Shown: positions 24,873 to 32,938, counted from the first letter of the stretch. The stretch: 33,127 bases of DNA from Bacteroidales bacterium (GCA_017994425.1 JAGOKS010000021.1:1-33127); one strand, 5' to 3'. The notes: generated by a model from the sequence alone, not told the origin. A program made the numbers and translations.

Positions 24873-25208
24873 ATGATAGAATACACCTTAGCTCGTACAG
24901 AAAATCCAATAATCATTACACTTAGTGGTCGCTTGGACGCCTTGAATGCCACATCATTTGAAAAAGCAATGGATGATATATTAAGCAAAAAACAGGACCA
25001 TCTTGTTTTTGATTTAGAAAAGCTTGAATACATCAGCAGTGCCGGAATACGTATCTTTTTACTATTGATTCAGAAGTTAGATGCTTCCAATAAACGAATA
25101 GCTATACTCAATCCCTGCGAAATGGTCAAAGAAGTATTTGAAATGAGTGGATTAAAAGAGTATATTCCTATATTACATCATCCTGATGAAGTGAATGAGT
25201 TAAAATAA
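24873..25208 (+). CDS. STAS-domain anti-sigma-factor-antagonist-like protein
   Basis: A 111-residue single-domain protein of the SpoIIAA/RsbV type. The core reads IIITLSGRLDALNATSFEKAM, then LVFDLEKLEYISSAGIRIFLLL; Ser56 in ISSAG is the expected phosphorylated residue. A kinase of the RsbW type would phosphorylate it and a PP2C enzyme would restore it, and both activities are encoded directly upstream. It ends the operon, overlapping tail-to-tail by 9 bases with the BamA-like gene on the other strand. No sigma factor gene is near, so its output is probably a different partner, for example the HATPase-GNAT fusion. Confidence 0.88.
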   Translation: MIEYTLARTENPIIITLSGRLDALNATSFEKAMDDILSKKQDHLVFDLEKLEYISSAGIRIFLLLIQKLDASNKRIAILNPCEMVKEVFEMSGLKEYIPILHHPDEVNELK

Positions 25209-26603
25209 ATAACCGATTTTTACATATAAATTCGATAAGCCGGCTCCATCTTGTTTATCGAAAGGAACTGCCCAATCGACTGAAAGTATGAAATTTTCAT
25301 TCATGGCAACTTTTAAACCTATACCTGCCGACATATGCGGACGGTAGATTGAGGATTTATCAAAATCAAAATAATCAGCCGGATCATCTTCCGGATTATT
25401 CACTGCCATTACGCTATTAATATGGTCTTCTTCAAAATCATAGGCTTGCGTTATCATTCCTATGTCAAAGAAAGGATTGAATCCCAAATAGAAATGTTGT
25501 TTCCCTATATCGAATTTCCATACTTTTAAACGCAATTCAATATTGGAAAAAGCAAAGCCATTAGCAAGAATTCTGTTTCTTAGTATACCTCTTAATGAGT
25601 TTCCTCCCCCCAAGCCTTCGTACAAAACACGCTGAATATATAAGGTATTCATATAATTATTGGTATAAAAAGGACTTTTACCGGCAATGAGCAATTGCGT
25701 TCCTACACGATATGCCAAGGCAATGTAATCTTTGTATATCGGTACATAATGACGAAAATTCGCATTTAACTTCAAATTATTATAGTCTTTCTGTTGACCA
25801 AAGGCAGCGGTATAGGTTAAGAATGCATCTGCATATATCCCTTTCGAGGGGTTTGATTCTTTGTTGCGACTATCGTAAGTAATCCCCCCCCTAATATAAG
25901 GATGTACGCCTCCATTTTGTTCTTTGGGATGAATGATACCCCAATCGATATACTTTTCATACAAACCCTGTATCGTATCGGGTAGTAGATTCTCTTGCTT
26001 TTTCCCTTTATTAAGCATCGCGATATCAACCACATCAATATTATAATACAAAAGCCCCAGTCCGGCATTCCATTTCCATTTGTGATATATCGTTCCCTGC
26101 ATATCGGCAGCAAAGCGAAAAATATCGCGTTTGTATTTATAGAAAGCACGCGATTTATACCCTTCGGCTACGGTATACTTTTTAGAATTTCTCCATGTAT
26201 CATTATAAACAGATTGATAACCATTGTAGCCGAAAAAGTCACACATAGCGTCGGGTAAATAAGAAATATCTACTGTCAGCCGATGCTTAGGAATCAAATA
26301 TTTAGAATCATAAAAAAACCGAAACAAGCCATAATTCTTTGTCGTATAAGCAGCTTCAACATAGAAAGAATGCAAATATTCCGGATAGGTAGAACCGTCG
26401 CCGTAATAATAGACATTTGCTAATGCTCCGTATTGAAAGCCTAAATCAGCATCGTAAGAAACACTTGGCAAAGCTCCGAAGGTCCAGCTCGTTTTGATTT
26501 TCTTTGGCTCCTCCTGACGAGAAAGGGAATCCGTTTGTGTATAGGAAGTAAACATACACAAAAATAAACTTGACAAAACTGACCATTTCATTGCATTTTT
26601 CAT
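25200..26603 (-). CDS. BamA/TamA-family outer-membrane beta-barrel protein
   Basis: A 467-residue protein with a signal peptide (about 1-22, hydrophobic core WSVLSSLFLCMF) and no POTRA domains. The body is a run of alternating beta strands rich in Tyr and Phe, with SYDADLGFQYGALANVYYYG, the barrel segment GGITYDSRNKESNPSKGIYADAF typical of the Omp85 surface-antigen domain, the loop GLGGGNSLRGILRNR (like the VRGY/F lid motif), and a C-terminal NLYVKIGYLF ending in Phe. It lies in the outer membrane; as a POTRA-less Omp85 protein its cargo is unknown. It is downstream of the DUF362 gene by 31 bases and probably co-transcribed. Its stop overlaps the STAS gene. Confidence 0.8.
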   Translation of the reverse strand: MKNAMKWSVLSSLFLCMFTSYTQTDSLSRQEEPKKIKTSWTFGALPSVSYDADLGFQYGALANVYYYGDGSTYPEYLHSFYVEAAYTTKNYGLFRFFYDSKYLIPKHRLTVDISYLPDAMCDFFGYNGYQSVYNDTWRNSKKYTVAEGYKSRAFYKYKRDIFRFAADMQGTIYHKWKWNAGLGLLYYNIDVVDIAMLNKGKKQENLLPDTIQGLYEKYIDWGIIHPKEQNGGVHPYIRGGITYDSRNKESNPSKGIYADAFLTYTAAFGQQKDYNNLKLNANFRHYVPIYKDYIALAYRVGTQLLIAGKSPFYTNNYMNTLYIQRVLYEGLGGGNSLRGILRNRILANGFAFSNIELRLKVWKFDIGKQHFYLGFNPFFDIGMITQAYDFEEDHINSVMAVNNPEDDPADYFDFDKSSIYRPHMSAGIGLKVAMNENFILSVDWAVPFDKQDGAGLSNLYVKIGYLF

Positions 26604-26634
26604 AATTGAAATTGATTTAAAGTTTCATAAAAAT

Positions 26635-27702
26635 CTATTTATCGATAGAAATTAACCGATATTTTTTCGTTCCCATTCCCATGCTTTCAGCATAATTGAT
26701 TTGATGTTTGCCACTGACGGAATTCTCTTTCAAAAAAGCATCATCACAGGAATGTGCTTTATCGACCAAGTCATGTGCTGCTGCTTCTATTGCTACAATA
26801 TCTGTTGATGCCAATATACCGATATCGGAGATGAAAGGTTTGTTTGGATTGCGACTGCAGTCGCAATCGGGAGACACATTAATAATGATATTAATATAAA
26901 GCGAGTTTTTATAGGTTGTTGTAGTTTTCGCATATTCGACCAAACGTTCTAGAAACAGTTGTTTGCGTTCCAAATCCTCAGCATTAACAATAGCCTTCGC
27001 GGGACAAACGCTTACACATTTACCGCAGGCAATGCATTTGTTTCTATCTATCATCAAAGGATTAAGGCTTATGGCATTTGCAGGACATTGAGAAACGCAA
27101 GCAGCACACTTGATACATTTAGCCGTGTCGGTGGCAGGATAATCGTTAAAATGCATTGCCTTTTTCCCTTCGGGTGTAGCCATGCCCATGGAAGCATTTT
27201 TAATACAACCGCCAAAACCCGCACTACCGTGTCCTTTAAAATGACTGAAATAAATAATGGTTTCGTATTTATCAATATTTTTACCTATTCGGGCTTTTTT
27301 GAAATTCTTACCCCCTACAACATCTAATTCCAAGGTCCCGCCATCATCCAAAATATCTATAGGTGCGAAAGTAAAGCCATGTTCTTTTGCTAATTGTATG
27401 TGTGATTCTGTCGTACGACGTTTTCCCGTATAGGCTACATTGGTCTCTATTAAGGTTGCATCCAACGACAGACATAATTTCTCAACAATGGTTGCCGGCA
27501 CAAAATACTGATTTCCCTCTTCCCCAAAATGTACTTTTATGCCTACCTTACCTTTAACATTATCTTGAATATACGCAAAAAGCTTCATCACCCCTTCCGG
27601 AGAAATATCACGAGTGAAATAAACGTTTGCACTGTCAGTTTGTGCTGACAGCACATTGAATGTCATTGTTAAACAACAAAATAGAATTGTTTTTTTAAAC
27701 AT
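26635..27702 (-). CDS. DUF362-family protein with two [4Fe-4S] ferredoxin motifs and a signal peptide
   Basis: A 355-residue protein. Residues 1-20 look like a Sec signal peptide ending LSA before Gln21. The body matches DUF362: KVGIKVHFGEEGNQYFVP, then HFKGHGSAGFGGCIKNASMGMA, then two ferredoxin motifs, Cys196/199/202/206 and Cys223/226/229/233, and a C-terminal DIGILASTDIVAIEAAAHDL. Function is unknown; it is likely an electron carrier or iron-sulfur redox protein. Export through Sec would be odd for an iron-sulfur protein, which usually folds in the cytoplasm. The gene lies 34 bases after DUF819 and 31 before the BamA-like gene, suggesting an envelope operon. Confidence 0.82.
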   Translation of the reverse strand: MFKKTILFCCLTMTFNVLSAQTDSANVYFTRDISPEGVMKLFAYIQDNVKGKVGIKVHFGEEGNQYFVPATIVEKLCLSLDATLIETNVAYTGKRRTTESHIQLAKEHGFTFAPIDILDDGGTLELDVVGGKNFKKARIGKNIDKYETIIYFSHFKGHGSAGFGGCIKNASMGMATPEGKKAMHFNDYPATDTAKCIKCAACVSQCPANAISLNPLMIDRNKCIACGKCVSVCPAKAIVNAEDLERKQLFLERLVEYAKTTTTYKNSLYINIIINVSPDCDCSRNPNKPFISDIGILASTDIVAIEAAAHDLVDKAHSCDDAFLKENSVSGKHQINYAESMGMGTKKYRLISIDK

Positions 27703-27736
27703 AAAAAGATGTTTTTTTTATTATTTATAGACTAAT

Positions 27737-28963
27737 TTAGATAAATTGCTTCAAAAGTGTAGCTAAAAGGACACCTAAATACGTGCCTATTGCATAACCT
27801 ACCAATCCAATAACAATGCCGCTGATGAGCACTTTTTTATTTTTCATAGCACTGACAATGGGTGGGATAAAAGGAGGGGAGCATAACATGCCTACATGAG
27901 CTACGGTAAATAAATCGCCCGGCACTTTCGATATCTTTGAAAAAATAACATGTAATACTACCGATACTACCATGATATACAACACAAATAAACCCAAATT
28001 CAAGGCAGAAACATTTATACTGTAGATATCGAATTGTGAAGCAACGACCACACTGAATATTAAAATAAAAAACATTCCCAATTCAAACGTCTTAGGTAAT
28101 AGGCGTATGGTTTTGAAAAAAGAAGCAACGATAGCTAAAGTTGTGATTGTTAAAATAATTATCAATTCATTTAATCGAGGCATTGGAGGCAAGCCTTGAA
28201 GTGCAAGATTTTTATTAATCTGTCCTGTAATTAAAAATGAAATGCCCGCTCCTACTCCTAAAAAGAGTAAGGAAATCAACAATGCCAACATCATACGCGG
28301 GAATACCTTTTGATTTGTCATACCGGCATAATTTTCCACTCCGTTTTTTTCCATTTCACTTTGGTTATTTGTATTTTCTATAGTAAAGGTATCTTTATAA
28401 GGCAATAACCATCTGAAGAATTTATAACCACCACCCACTAAAAATAAAATTAAAACCAAGGTAACTAACATTTCAAAAGTATAGGTTAATACTATTGTTG
28501 TTTGATTAACATGTAATGCCGCTCCTATTGCAAAAAAATTCATCGTGCCACCGGTATAAATACCCGTCATCATTCCGGCGACATTGGCAAAATCGTCAAT
28601 ACCGGCATTTCGGAAAATAAAAAAAGCAGATACAACGGCAATAATAATGGATAGGACACCACCGATGAGTGCCGCAATTGTTTTAGGTAAGGACTTCGTC
28701 CATAATCTAAAATCACAATTAAACAACATCAACGGGATAGCCAATGGTACCGTTAAATTCTGAATCCATTTTTGCAATGACATCATGGATGCCGCATCAG
28801 GGTCATCCCCAACGGGGATGAAACCGAAAAGAGCCAACGCTATACCAATGGCATAAGCAATTATGACAGTTCCTACTTGCTGAACAATTTTATAGCGTTT
28901 AAATAAAAAAATAATAAATAAAGGTGCTAATAAATAAATAAGACAGATAATTACAACATGCAT
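27737..28963 (-). CDS. DUF819-family membrane protein
   Basis: A 408-residue polytopic inner-membrane protein with about ten or more hydrophobic helices. The sequence follows the DUF819 (YjcL-like) pattern: TVPLAIPLMLFNCDFRLW, AGMMTGIYTGGTMNF and the C-terminal VAHVGMLCSPPFIPPIVSAM. A hydrophilic loop of about 30 residues (around 195-225) splits the helices. The family is thought to transport small molecules but no substrate is established. A promoter-like box lies at 29015-29022, so the gene probably heads the operon with the DUF362 and BamA-like genes. Confidence 0.82.
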   Translation of the reverse strand: MHVVIICLIYLLAPLFIIFLFKRYKIVQQVGTVIIAYAIGIALALFGFIPVGDDPDAASMMSLQKWIQNLTVPLAIPLMLFNCDFRLWTKSLPKTIAALIGGVLSIIIAVVSAFFIFRNAGIDDFANVAGMMTGIYTGGTMNFFAIGAALHVNQTTIVLTYTFEMLVTLVLILFLVGGGYKFFRWLLPYKDTFTIENTNNQSEMEKNGVENYAGMTNQKVFPRMMLALLISLLFLGVGAGISFLITGQINKNLALQGLPPMPRLNELIIILTITTLAIVASFFKTIRLLPKTFELGMFFILIFSVVVASQFDIYSINVSALNLGLFVLYIMVVSVVLHVIFSKISKVPGDLFTVAHVGMLCSPPFIPPIVSAMKNKKVLISGIVIGLVGYAIGTYLGVLLATLLKQFI

Positions 28964-29014
28964 AATTTAAAATTTTTATCTCACAAAATGTCTTCAAGCC
29001 TTTTATTAATGGTG

Positions 29015-29022
29015 CAAAAGTA
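29015..29022 (-). promoter_or_regulatory. -7 promoter box upstream of the DUF819 gene
   Basis: The minus strand reads TACTTTTG about 52 bases before the DUF819 start. A TTTG lies 15 bases further upstream (29041-29038), closer than usual. It lies just after the radical SAM gene end and would start the DUF819-DUF362-BamA transcript. Confidence 0.5.
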
Positions 29023-29048
29023 TAAAAAAAAATAGTACAAAAATTTTC

Positions 29049-29990
29049 TTAGTTGTAATATTTCCCTTGCCAAGTATTTTTTAACTCCATCTTTTGATGA
29101 ATGATTTGCAAAATTTGGTCATTACGTATATGTCCCCAAGGATTAACAATTAAATAAGGAGGAGGAACTTCTCCGGCTAAGCGTTCTATAATTATTTTAG
29201 GATTCAATCGTTCTAAAAAATCTATTATAAAATCGACATACTCCTCAAATTCAAATAAATGAAATTCATTAGGTTTTGTTTGGTAATCCAATGCCATTGA
29301 CGTACCTTTGATTAGTTGTAATTGATGAAATTTTATAGTATGTATGGGTAATTCTGAAATAATATCTGCCCATTGCATCCATTCTTGTTTTGTTTCACCG
29401 GGCAAGCCGAAAATAAAATGAGCACCGGCATGTATATTCATTTGATGAGTTAACTGAAGTGCCCACACTGATTTTTCAAAATCATGTCCCCGATTAATGG
29501 CTTTCAAACTTCGGTTATTACAACTTTCTATACCATATTCTATAATGATATAATACGTTTCAGCTAATTTGGCAAAAAAATGTAATTTTTCTTCATCTAT
29601 ACAATCAGGTCGGGTCCCGATTACCAATCCAATTATTTTATCATTACTTAATGTTTGATGAAATATCTTTTTTAAATTCTCTAAAGAAGCATAGGTATTG
29701 GAATATGCTTGAAAATAAGCCAAAAACTTATTTGCCTTACGGTACCTGTTTTTATGAAATTCTATCCCCTCTTCTATTTGTAGACTAATACTTTTATCAG
29801 GATGACAATACGAAGGATTAAATGCTTTATTGTCGCAATATGTACAACCTCCTACACTGAGTAATCCATCACGGTTGGGACACGTAAAACCTGCATCAAT
29901 ACTTACTTTTTGAACGCGTTCTCCAAATATTTTCTTTAGATGGTCAGCATACGCATTATATCTACGTTCGTGATTCCATGGATAAGCCAT
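29049..29990 (-). CDS. TIGR01212-family radical SAM protein (YhcC-like)
   Basis: A 313-residue radical SAM enzyme. Instead of the standard CxxxCxxC the cluster-binding Cys are Cys37, Cys49 and Cys52 in CPNRDGLLSVGGCTYC, the spacing typical of the TIGR01212/YhcC family. Other family segments are KFLAYFQAYSNTYA, IGTRPDCIDEE, YGIESCNNRSLKAINRGH and HFIFGLPGETKQEWM. The reaction is not established. It starts 3 bases after the YbbR-like stop and ends the minus-strand run, so it is probably co-transcribed with yajC. Confidence 0.88.
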   Translation of the reverse strand: MAYPWNHERRYNAYADHLKKIFGERVQKVSIDAGFTCPNRDGLLSVGGCTYCDNKAFNPSYCHPDKSISLQIEEGIEFHKNRYRKANKFLAYFQAYSNTYASLENLKKIFHQTLSNDKIIGLVIGTRPDCIDEEKLHFFAKLAETYYIIIEYGIESCNNRSLKAINRGHDFEKSVWALQLTHQMNIHAGAHFIFGLPGETKQEWMQWADIISELPIHTIKFHQLQLIKGTSMALDYQTKPNEFHLFEFEEYVDFIIDFLERLNPKIIIERLAGEVPPPYLIVNPWGHIRNDQILQIIHQKMELKNTWQGKYYN

Positions 29991-29993
29991 ACT

Positions 29994-30410
29994 TTATTTT
30001 TCAATTTCATCCTGCAATTGTATGCAAATTCGAGTAGGTTCAATACTTTTGATGTTTTTTGAAAATTTAGGACAGTTGGCCATATAATCTTTTAGTTGTT
30101 TTTCTTGTATACAAATATGATTGTACTTCTTTTGATACGATGAAGTGATTTTATCATAATCAATTTTAAATTTTTTGGACGATAACTCCAAAGGCATAAA
30201 TGACAATCCTTTATCTTCAAAAACAACTTTAATCAAAGAATCCGATTGATTTACTAACATTTTATTATTCGGAATATTGTAAAACACAACATCTAATTGA
30301 TAGGTTGCCGTATAATTAATAGACATTTTCACAATAAACCAAGCTAACAAAGCTAATATTAAACATGTTAGCAATACAGCATAATTTTTTTTGGTTTTTT
30401 TCTTTGCCAT
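29994..30410 (-). CDS. Short YbbR-like membrane-anchored protein
   Basis: A 138-residue protein with a Lys-rich start, one membrane helix (about 10-28, AVLLTCLILALLAWFIVKM) and a soluble part facing outward. The segment VVFYNIPNNKMLVNQSDSLIKVVFEDKGLSF resembles the first domain of YbbR-like proteins that follow yajC in many Bacteroidales. Those proteins are usually more than 300 residues long, so this is about 40 percent of normal length and appears to hold only one domain. It ends cleanly and is followed 3 bases later by the radical SAM gene. It may be a reduced functional form. The call depends mostly on position and this motif. Confidence 0.55.
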   Translation of the reverse strand: MAKKKTKKNYAVLLTCLILALLAWFIVKMSINYTATYQLDVVFYNIPNNKMLVNQSDSLIKVVFEDKGLSFMPLELSSKKFKIDYDKITSSYQKKYNHICIQEKQLKDYMANCPKFSKNIKSIEPTRICIQLQDEIEK

Positions 30411-30430
30411 AATGTCTGAAGAAAAAATCT

Positions 30431-30766
30431 TTATTTCGCAGGAGTAGTACCAATATCATTTACATTTTGGGCAACTGCACTTTTTTCTATTTTAAGTTTT
30501 GTTCCACCCTCCACTTCAATAATAACAATACTTCCTTCCATATCTAAAATCTTACCATGTATTCCACCAATGGTAACTATCTTATCTCCTTTTTTCAGAT
30601 TTTCTCTAAATTTTTGTATTTCTTTATTTTTCTTTGATTGAGGACGAATCATAAAGAAATAAAAAACCACGATAATTAAAGCAATAAATATCAAGGATTG
30701 ATATCCACTTCCTTTTCCTCCTTCTGCTCCTTGTTGAGCAAACAAAATGATGTTTAATAAATTCAT
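30431..30766 (-). CDS. yajC: Sec translocase accessory subunit YajC
   Basis: A 111-residue small membrane protein with one helix (about 23-41) followed by the family hallmark FFMIRPQSKKNKEIQKF, then the beta-rich LKKGDKIVTIGGIHGKILDM domain. It is a non-essential partner of SecDF in the Sec translocon at the inner membrane. It lies between the DUF1573 lipoprotein (22 bases upstream) and the YbbR-like gene (20 bases downstream). The order yajC then YbbR is common in Bacteroidales; nusB, often upstream, is absent here. Confidence 0.93.
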   Translation of the reverse strand: MNLLNIILFAQQGAEGGKGSGYQSLIFIALIIVVFYFFMIRPQSKKNKEIQKFRENLKKGDKIVTIGGIHGKILDMEGSIVIIEVEGGTKLKIEKSAVAQNVNDIGTTPAK

Positions 30767-30788
30767 AAATTATATATTATAGTTTAAA

Positions 30789-31238
30789 TTAAGGTAATTC
30801 TACAGTAGCTGAAAACCATAAAAGTGTTTCTGCCGGATACGTATTTGCTTGTACTGCAACTTTTTTACGCATCATTCCAGTTTTATTCTCTGTATCAACA
30901 TTTAAAGTAACATAACCATTTTCTCCTTGTTTTACAGGGGTTTTTGTAAATTTAGCAACGGTACAACCGCAACCGGGAACAACGGTTGAAATAATTAAAT
31001 CGTTTTTCCCGATATTTTTAAATTTATAGGTAAAACTCACTTTTTCCCCTTGTTTCAATGTTCCAAAATCATGATCTGTAGTTTCAAATTCAAAAACAGG
31101 CATACTTGTATCAGTAACTTCTCCATCCGCATTTATTGGAATATTCACTAAATCTGTAGATATACTGCTATCCTTTTTATGAGAACATCCCATGATCAAA
31201 ACCATCAAAACAATAAAGCTAAAAAAACGCATCTTCAT
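30789..31238 (-). CDS. DUF1573 lipoprotein
   Basis: A 149-residue protein. Residues 1-18 form a lipoprotein signal with Cys18 after LIMG. The single domain carries the DUF1573 signature: FEFETTDHDFGTLKQGEKVSFTYKFKNIG followed by VVPGCGCTVAKFTKTPV, an immunoglobulin-like fold with a Cys-Gly-Cys pair. The function is unknown, and such proteins are abundant in Bacteroidota envelopes. A promoter-like box sits just upstream at 31256-31263 and would start the DUF1573-yajC-YbbR-radical SAM transcript. Confidence 0.85.
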   Translation of the reverse strand: MKMRFFSFIVLMVLIMGCSHKKDSSISTDLVNIPINADGEVTDTSMPVFEFETTDHDFGTLKQGEKVSFTYKFKNIGKNDLIISTVVPGCGCTVAKFTKTPVKQGENGYVTLNVDTENKTGMMRKKVAVQANTYPAETLLWFSATVELP

Positions 31239-31255
31239 TAATTTTTATAAGTCTG

Positions 31256-31263
31256 CAAAATTA
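31256..31263 (-). promoter_or_regulatory. -7 promoter box upstream of the DUF1573 gene
   Basis: The minus strand reads TAATTTTG, matching TAnnTTTG, 18 bases before the start codon. It implies a very short leader. No matching TTTG -33 box is evident. Confidence 0.45.
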
Positions 31264-31347
31264 ATGAATTTTTACGTAATATATCCATTTTTTTAGAAAA
31301 TAATTTTAATTTAATCTATCCGATGGATATTTATCGAAGAAAAAAAA

Positions 31348-32622
31348 TTATAACTTCAATAAATATAAGCCTATACCACAATGAAGACAAGCTTTAGCAT
31401 CACAATATTTTTTCTTTAATTGTATGAGTGCCTGAGAATGAAAAGCATTATTGAAATCATCGCGTAACAATTGAAACTCTCTGCTTATTTTATTATTCTC
31501 TATCGGAATATCTTCATAAAACTGCACCACTTTGTTTTTTATTTCCTGAGAATTTCTAATTTTTCCTACTTGATACATAAAAGGAAGCACTGCATTAATA
31601 ATTAATGTATGTATTGCCAATTCTCCCATGTGTTTTGATTTTTTTGAAGACAAGCTATCAAACATATAATGTGTTTCCCAATAGGCATTTAATGGAACAC
31701 AAAACCAATTTCGTATTTCATTAACATCTGCTGCTTCCATAATTTTCGACAACAAAGCAGATGACTGATGAATAAGAGCTGACAATTGGGCTATACGAAT
31801 ACTCGGAAATCCGGATGGATATGTTTTGGCAAATTTCCACATTTCTTTCGTACATTTTTTTTTCAAATCGAATTTTTGTTTTAGAAACTCATATTCCTTC
31901 TTTAATTTTCGAGGGTATTCTTCTTGAAATTCAGCATCCAATAATCCTGCTTGCCCAAAAAGCAAGGATTCAATTTGAAACAAATTGTTTTTATGTTTTG
32001 CCAAGTAATACAGTGGCAGAGACTTTGCTAAAAGTTGAAACGGTAAATTATTAATAGTAAATCCAAAGTAATACGACAAAAATTGATAAAAAGCTTCTTC
32101 TTGATTCTGATTGCATTGTTTTAGTATTAATGCTACTGTTTCCGTTTTCTCTTCCAAACGATCGATTAACATTCTATCCAGCCATGCAAACAAACGAAAA
32201 GAATCAATTTGCGAAAATTGATATGTACATGGAATGTTTTCTTTTGATTTCAAGAAAGAAGTATAGGTTTGAATGATTTTCTCTGAAATTAAAGGTTGCA
32301 ACGCCAAAGTTGGGACTAAAGCGTTATTAGGCAATAAAATTTCTTTATCATTTTCATAAACCACATGCAACACTACATTATTATATGCCTTATCGTCTTG
32401 ATGATTGTGTTTATACCAATCGGAGGCTTTTATATGTATTTCAACACAGCCAACCCAAAGAGTAGAATTTATGAGAATCTTTGCATTATAGAAATCGGGT
32501 CCGCTATTCAGATTCAGTTCCCCTACCGATAAAATTGTGATTTTTTCATTTTGGCTTGTTCTACAATCTGTACTGTCAAACAATTTATGTTGCCATATAT
32601 ATTGTAATAATTTCTCGTCCAT
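31348..32622 (-). CDS. DUF2851-family protein
   Basis: A 424-residue soluble protein with no signal peptide or membrane helix. It matches the DUF2851 family of Bacteroidota: the start LLQYIWQHKLFDS, then LNLNSGPDFYNAKILINSTLWVGCVEIHIKASDWYKHNH, YNNVVLHVVYENDKEI, and a C-terminal KKYCDAKACLHCGIGLYLL with three closely spaced Cys. The N-terminal NSGPDF/EIH/HVVYE pattern recalls nuclease-like active sites, but no function is established. It starts 18 bases left of the lipoprotein terminator hairpin, and the promoter was not identified. Confidence 0.8.
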   Translation of the reverse strand: MDEKLLQYIWQHKLFDSTDCRTSQNEKITILSVGELNLNSGPDFYNAKILINSTLWVGCVEIHIKASDWYKHNHQDDKAYNNVVLHVVYENDKEILLPNNALVPTLALQPLISEKIIQTYTSFLKSKENIPCTYQFSQIDSFRLFAWLDRMLIDRLEEKTETVALILKQCNQNQEEAFYQFLSYYFGFTINNLPFQLLAKSLPLYYLAKHKNNLFQIESLLFGQAGLLDAEFQEEYPRKLKKEYEFLKQKFDLKKKCTKEMWKFAKTYPSGFPSIRIAQLSALIHQSSALLSKIMEAADVNEIRNWFCVPLNAYWETHYMFDSLSSKKSKHMGELAIHTLIINAVLPFMYQVGKIRNSQEIKNKVVQFYEDIPIENNKISREFQLLRDDFNNAFHSQALIQLKKKYCDAKACLHCGIGLYLLKL

Positions 32623-32641
32623 ACTAATTTGTTTTATTTAG

Positions 32642-32672
32642 AAAAAAAAGGCCACCACATGGTAGCCTTTTT
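32642..32672 (-). terminator. Intrinsic terminator of the small lipoprotein gene
   Basis: On the minus strand GGCTACC-ATGT-GGTGGCC forms a 7-pair stem (one G-T) with a 4-base loop, followed by eight T. An A-tract on the other side extends the stem. It lies 22 bases after the stop of the small lipoprotein gene and before the DUF2851 start. Confidence 0.85.
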
Positions 32673-32693
32673 GATTGATTCTCAAGCTTTTTC

Positions 32694-32888
32694 TTAGTTA
32701 GCTGGAGCTGCTTCTTCTGCTGCTGGAGCTGCTTCTTCAACTGGTGCTGTAGCTTCTTCAACTGGTGCTGGAGCTGCTTCTTCAACTACTGCTTCTTCTG
32801 CAACTACTGCTTCTTCTTCTTTTGGGGTATTGTTACATGCAACGAATACCATTCCAGCTACAACTAATAATGCCATTAATTTTTTCAT
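32694..32888 (-). CDS. Small Glu/Ala/Pro/Val-repeat lipoprotein
   Basis: A 64-residue protein. Residues 1-18 form a lipoprotein signal with Cys18 in FVACNN. The mature 46 residues consist almost wholly of acidic, Ala- and Pro-rich repeats of the EEAAPA/VEEA type, so the protein is likely unfolded and strongly negative at the cell surface or periplasm. The DNA is an imperfect in-frame tandem repeat. It has its own promoter box and a strong terminator, suggesting it is expressed as a single, possibly abundant, transcript. No function is known, and its position gives no clue. Composition alone makes homology calls unreliable. Confidence 0.8.
   Translation of the reverse strand: MKKLMALLVVAGMVFVACNNTPKEEEAVVAEEAVVEEAAPAPVEEATAPVEEAAPAAEEAAPAN
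32697..32820. repeat. Imperfect in-frame tandem repeat within the small lipoprotein gene
   Basis: Repeated GCTGCTTCTTC and GGTGCTGGAGC-type units of about 18-24 bases make up the mature part of the gene. All copies keep the reading frame, so unit loss or gain would change protein length without breaking it. Confidence 0.6.
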
Positions 32889-32938
32889 ACTAGTATAAAA
32901 TTTAATTGTTAAAAAAAAATATTTTTATTTATGTGGTG

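Noticed and set aside
14676-25208. A bioluminescence (lux) operon
   Set aside because: LuxC- and LuxE-like genes are present, but there are no luciferase (luxA, luxB) or luxD genes, and the other genes do not belong to light production.
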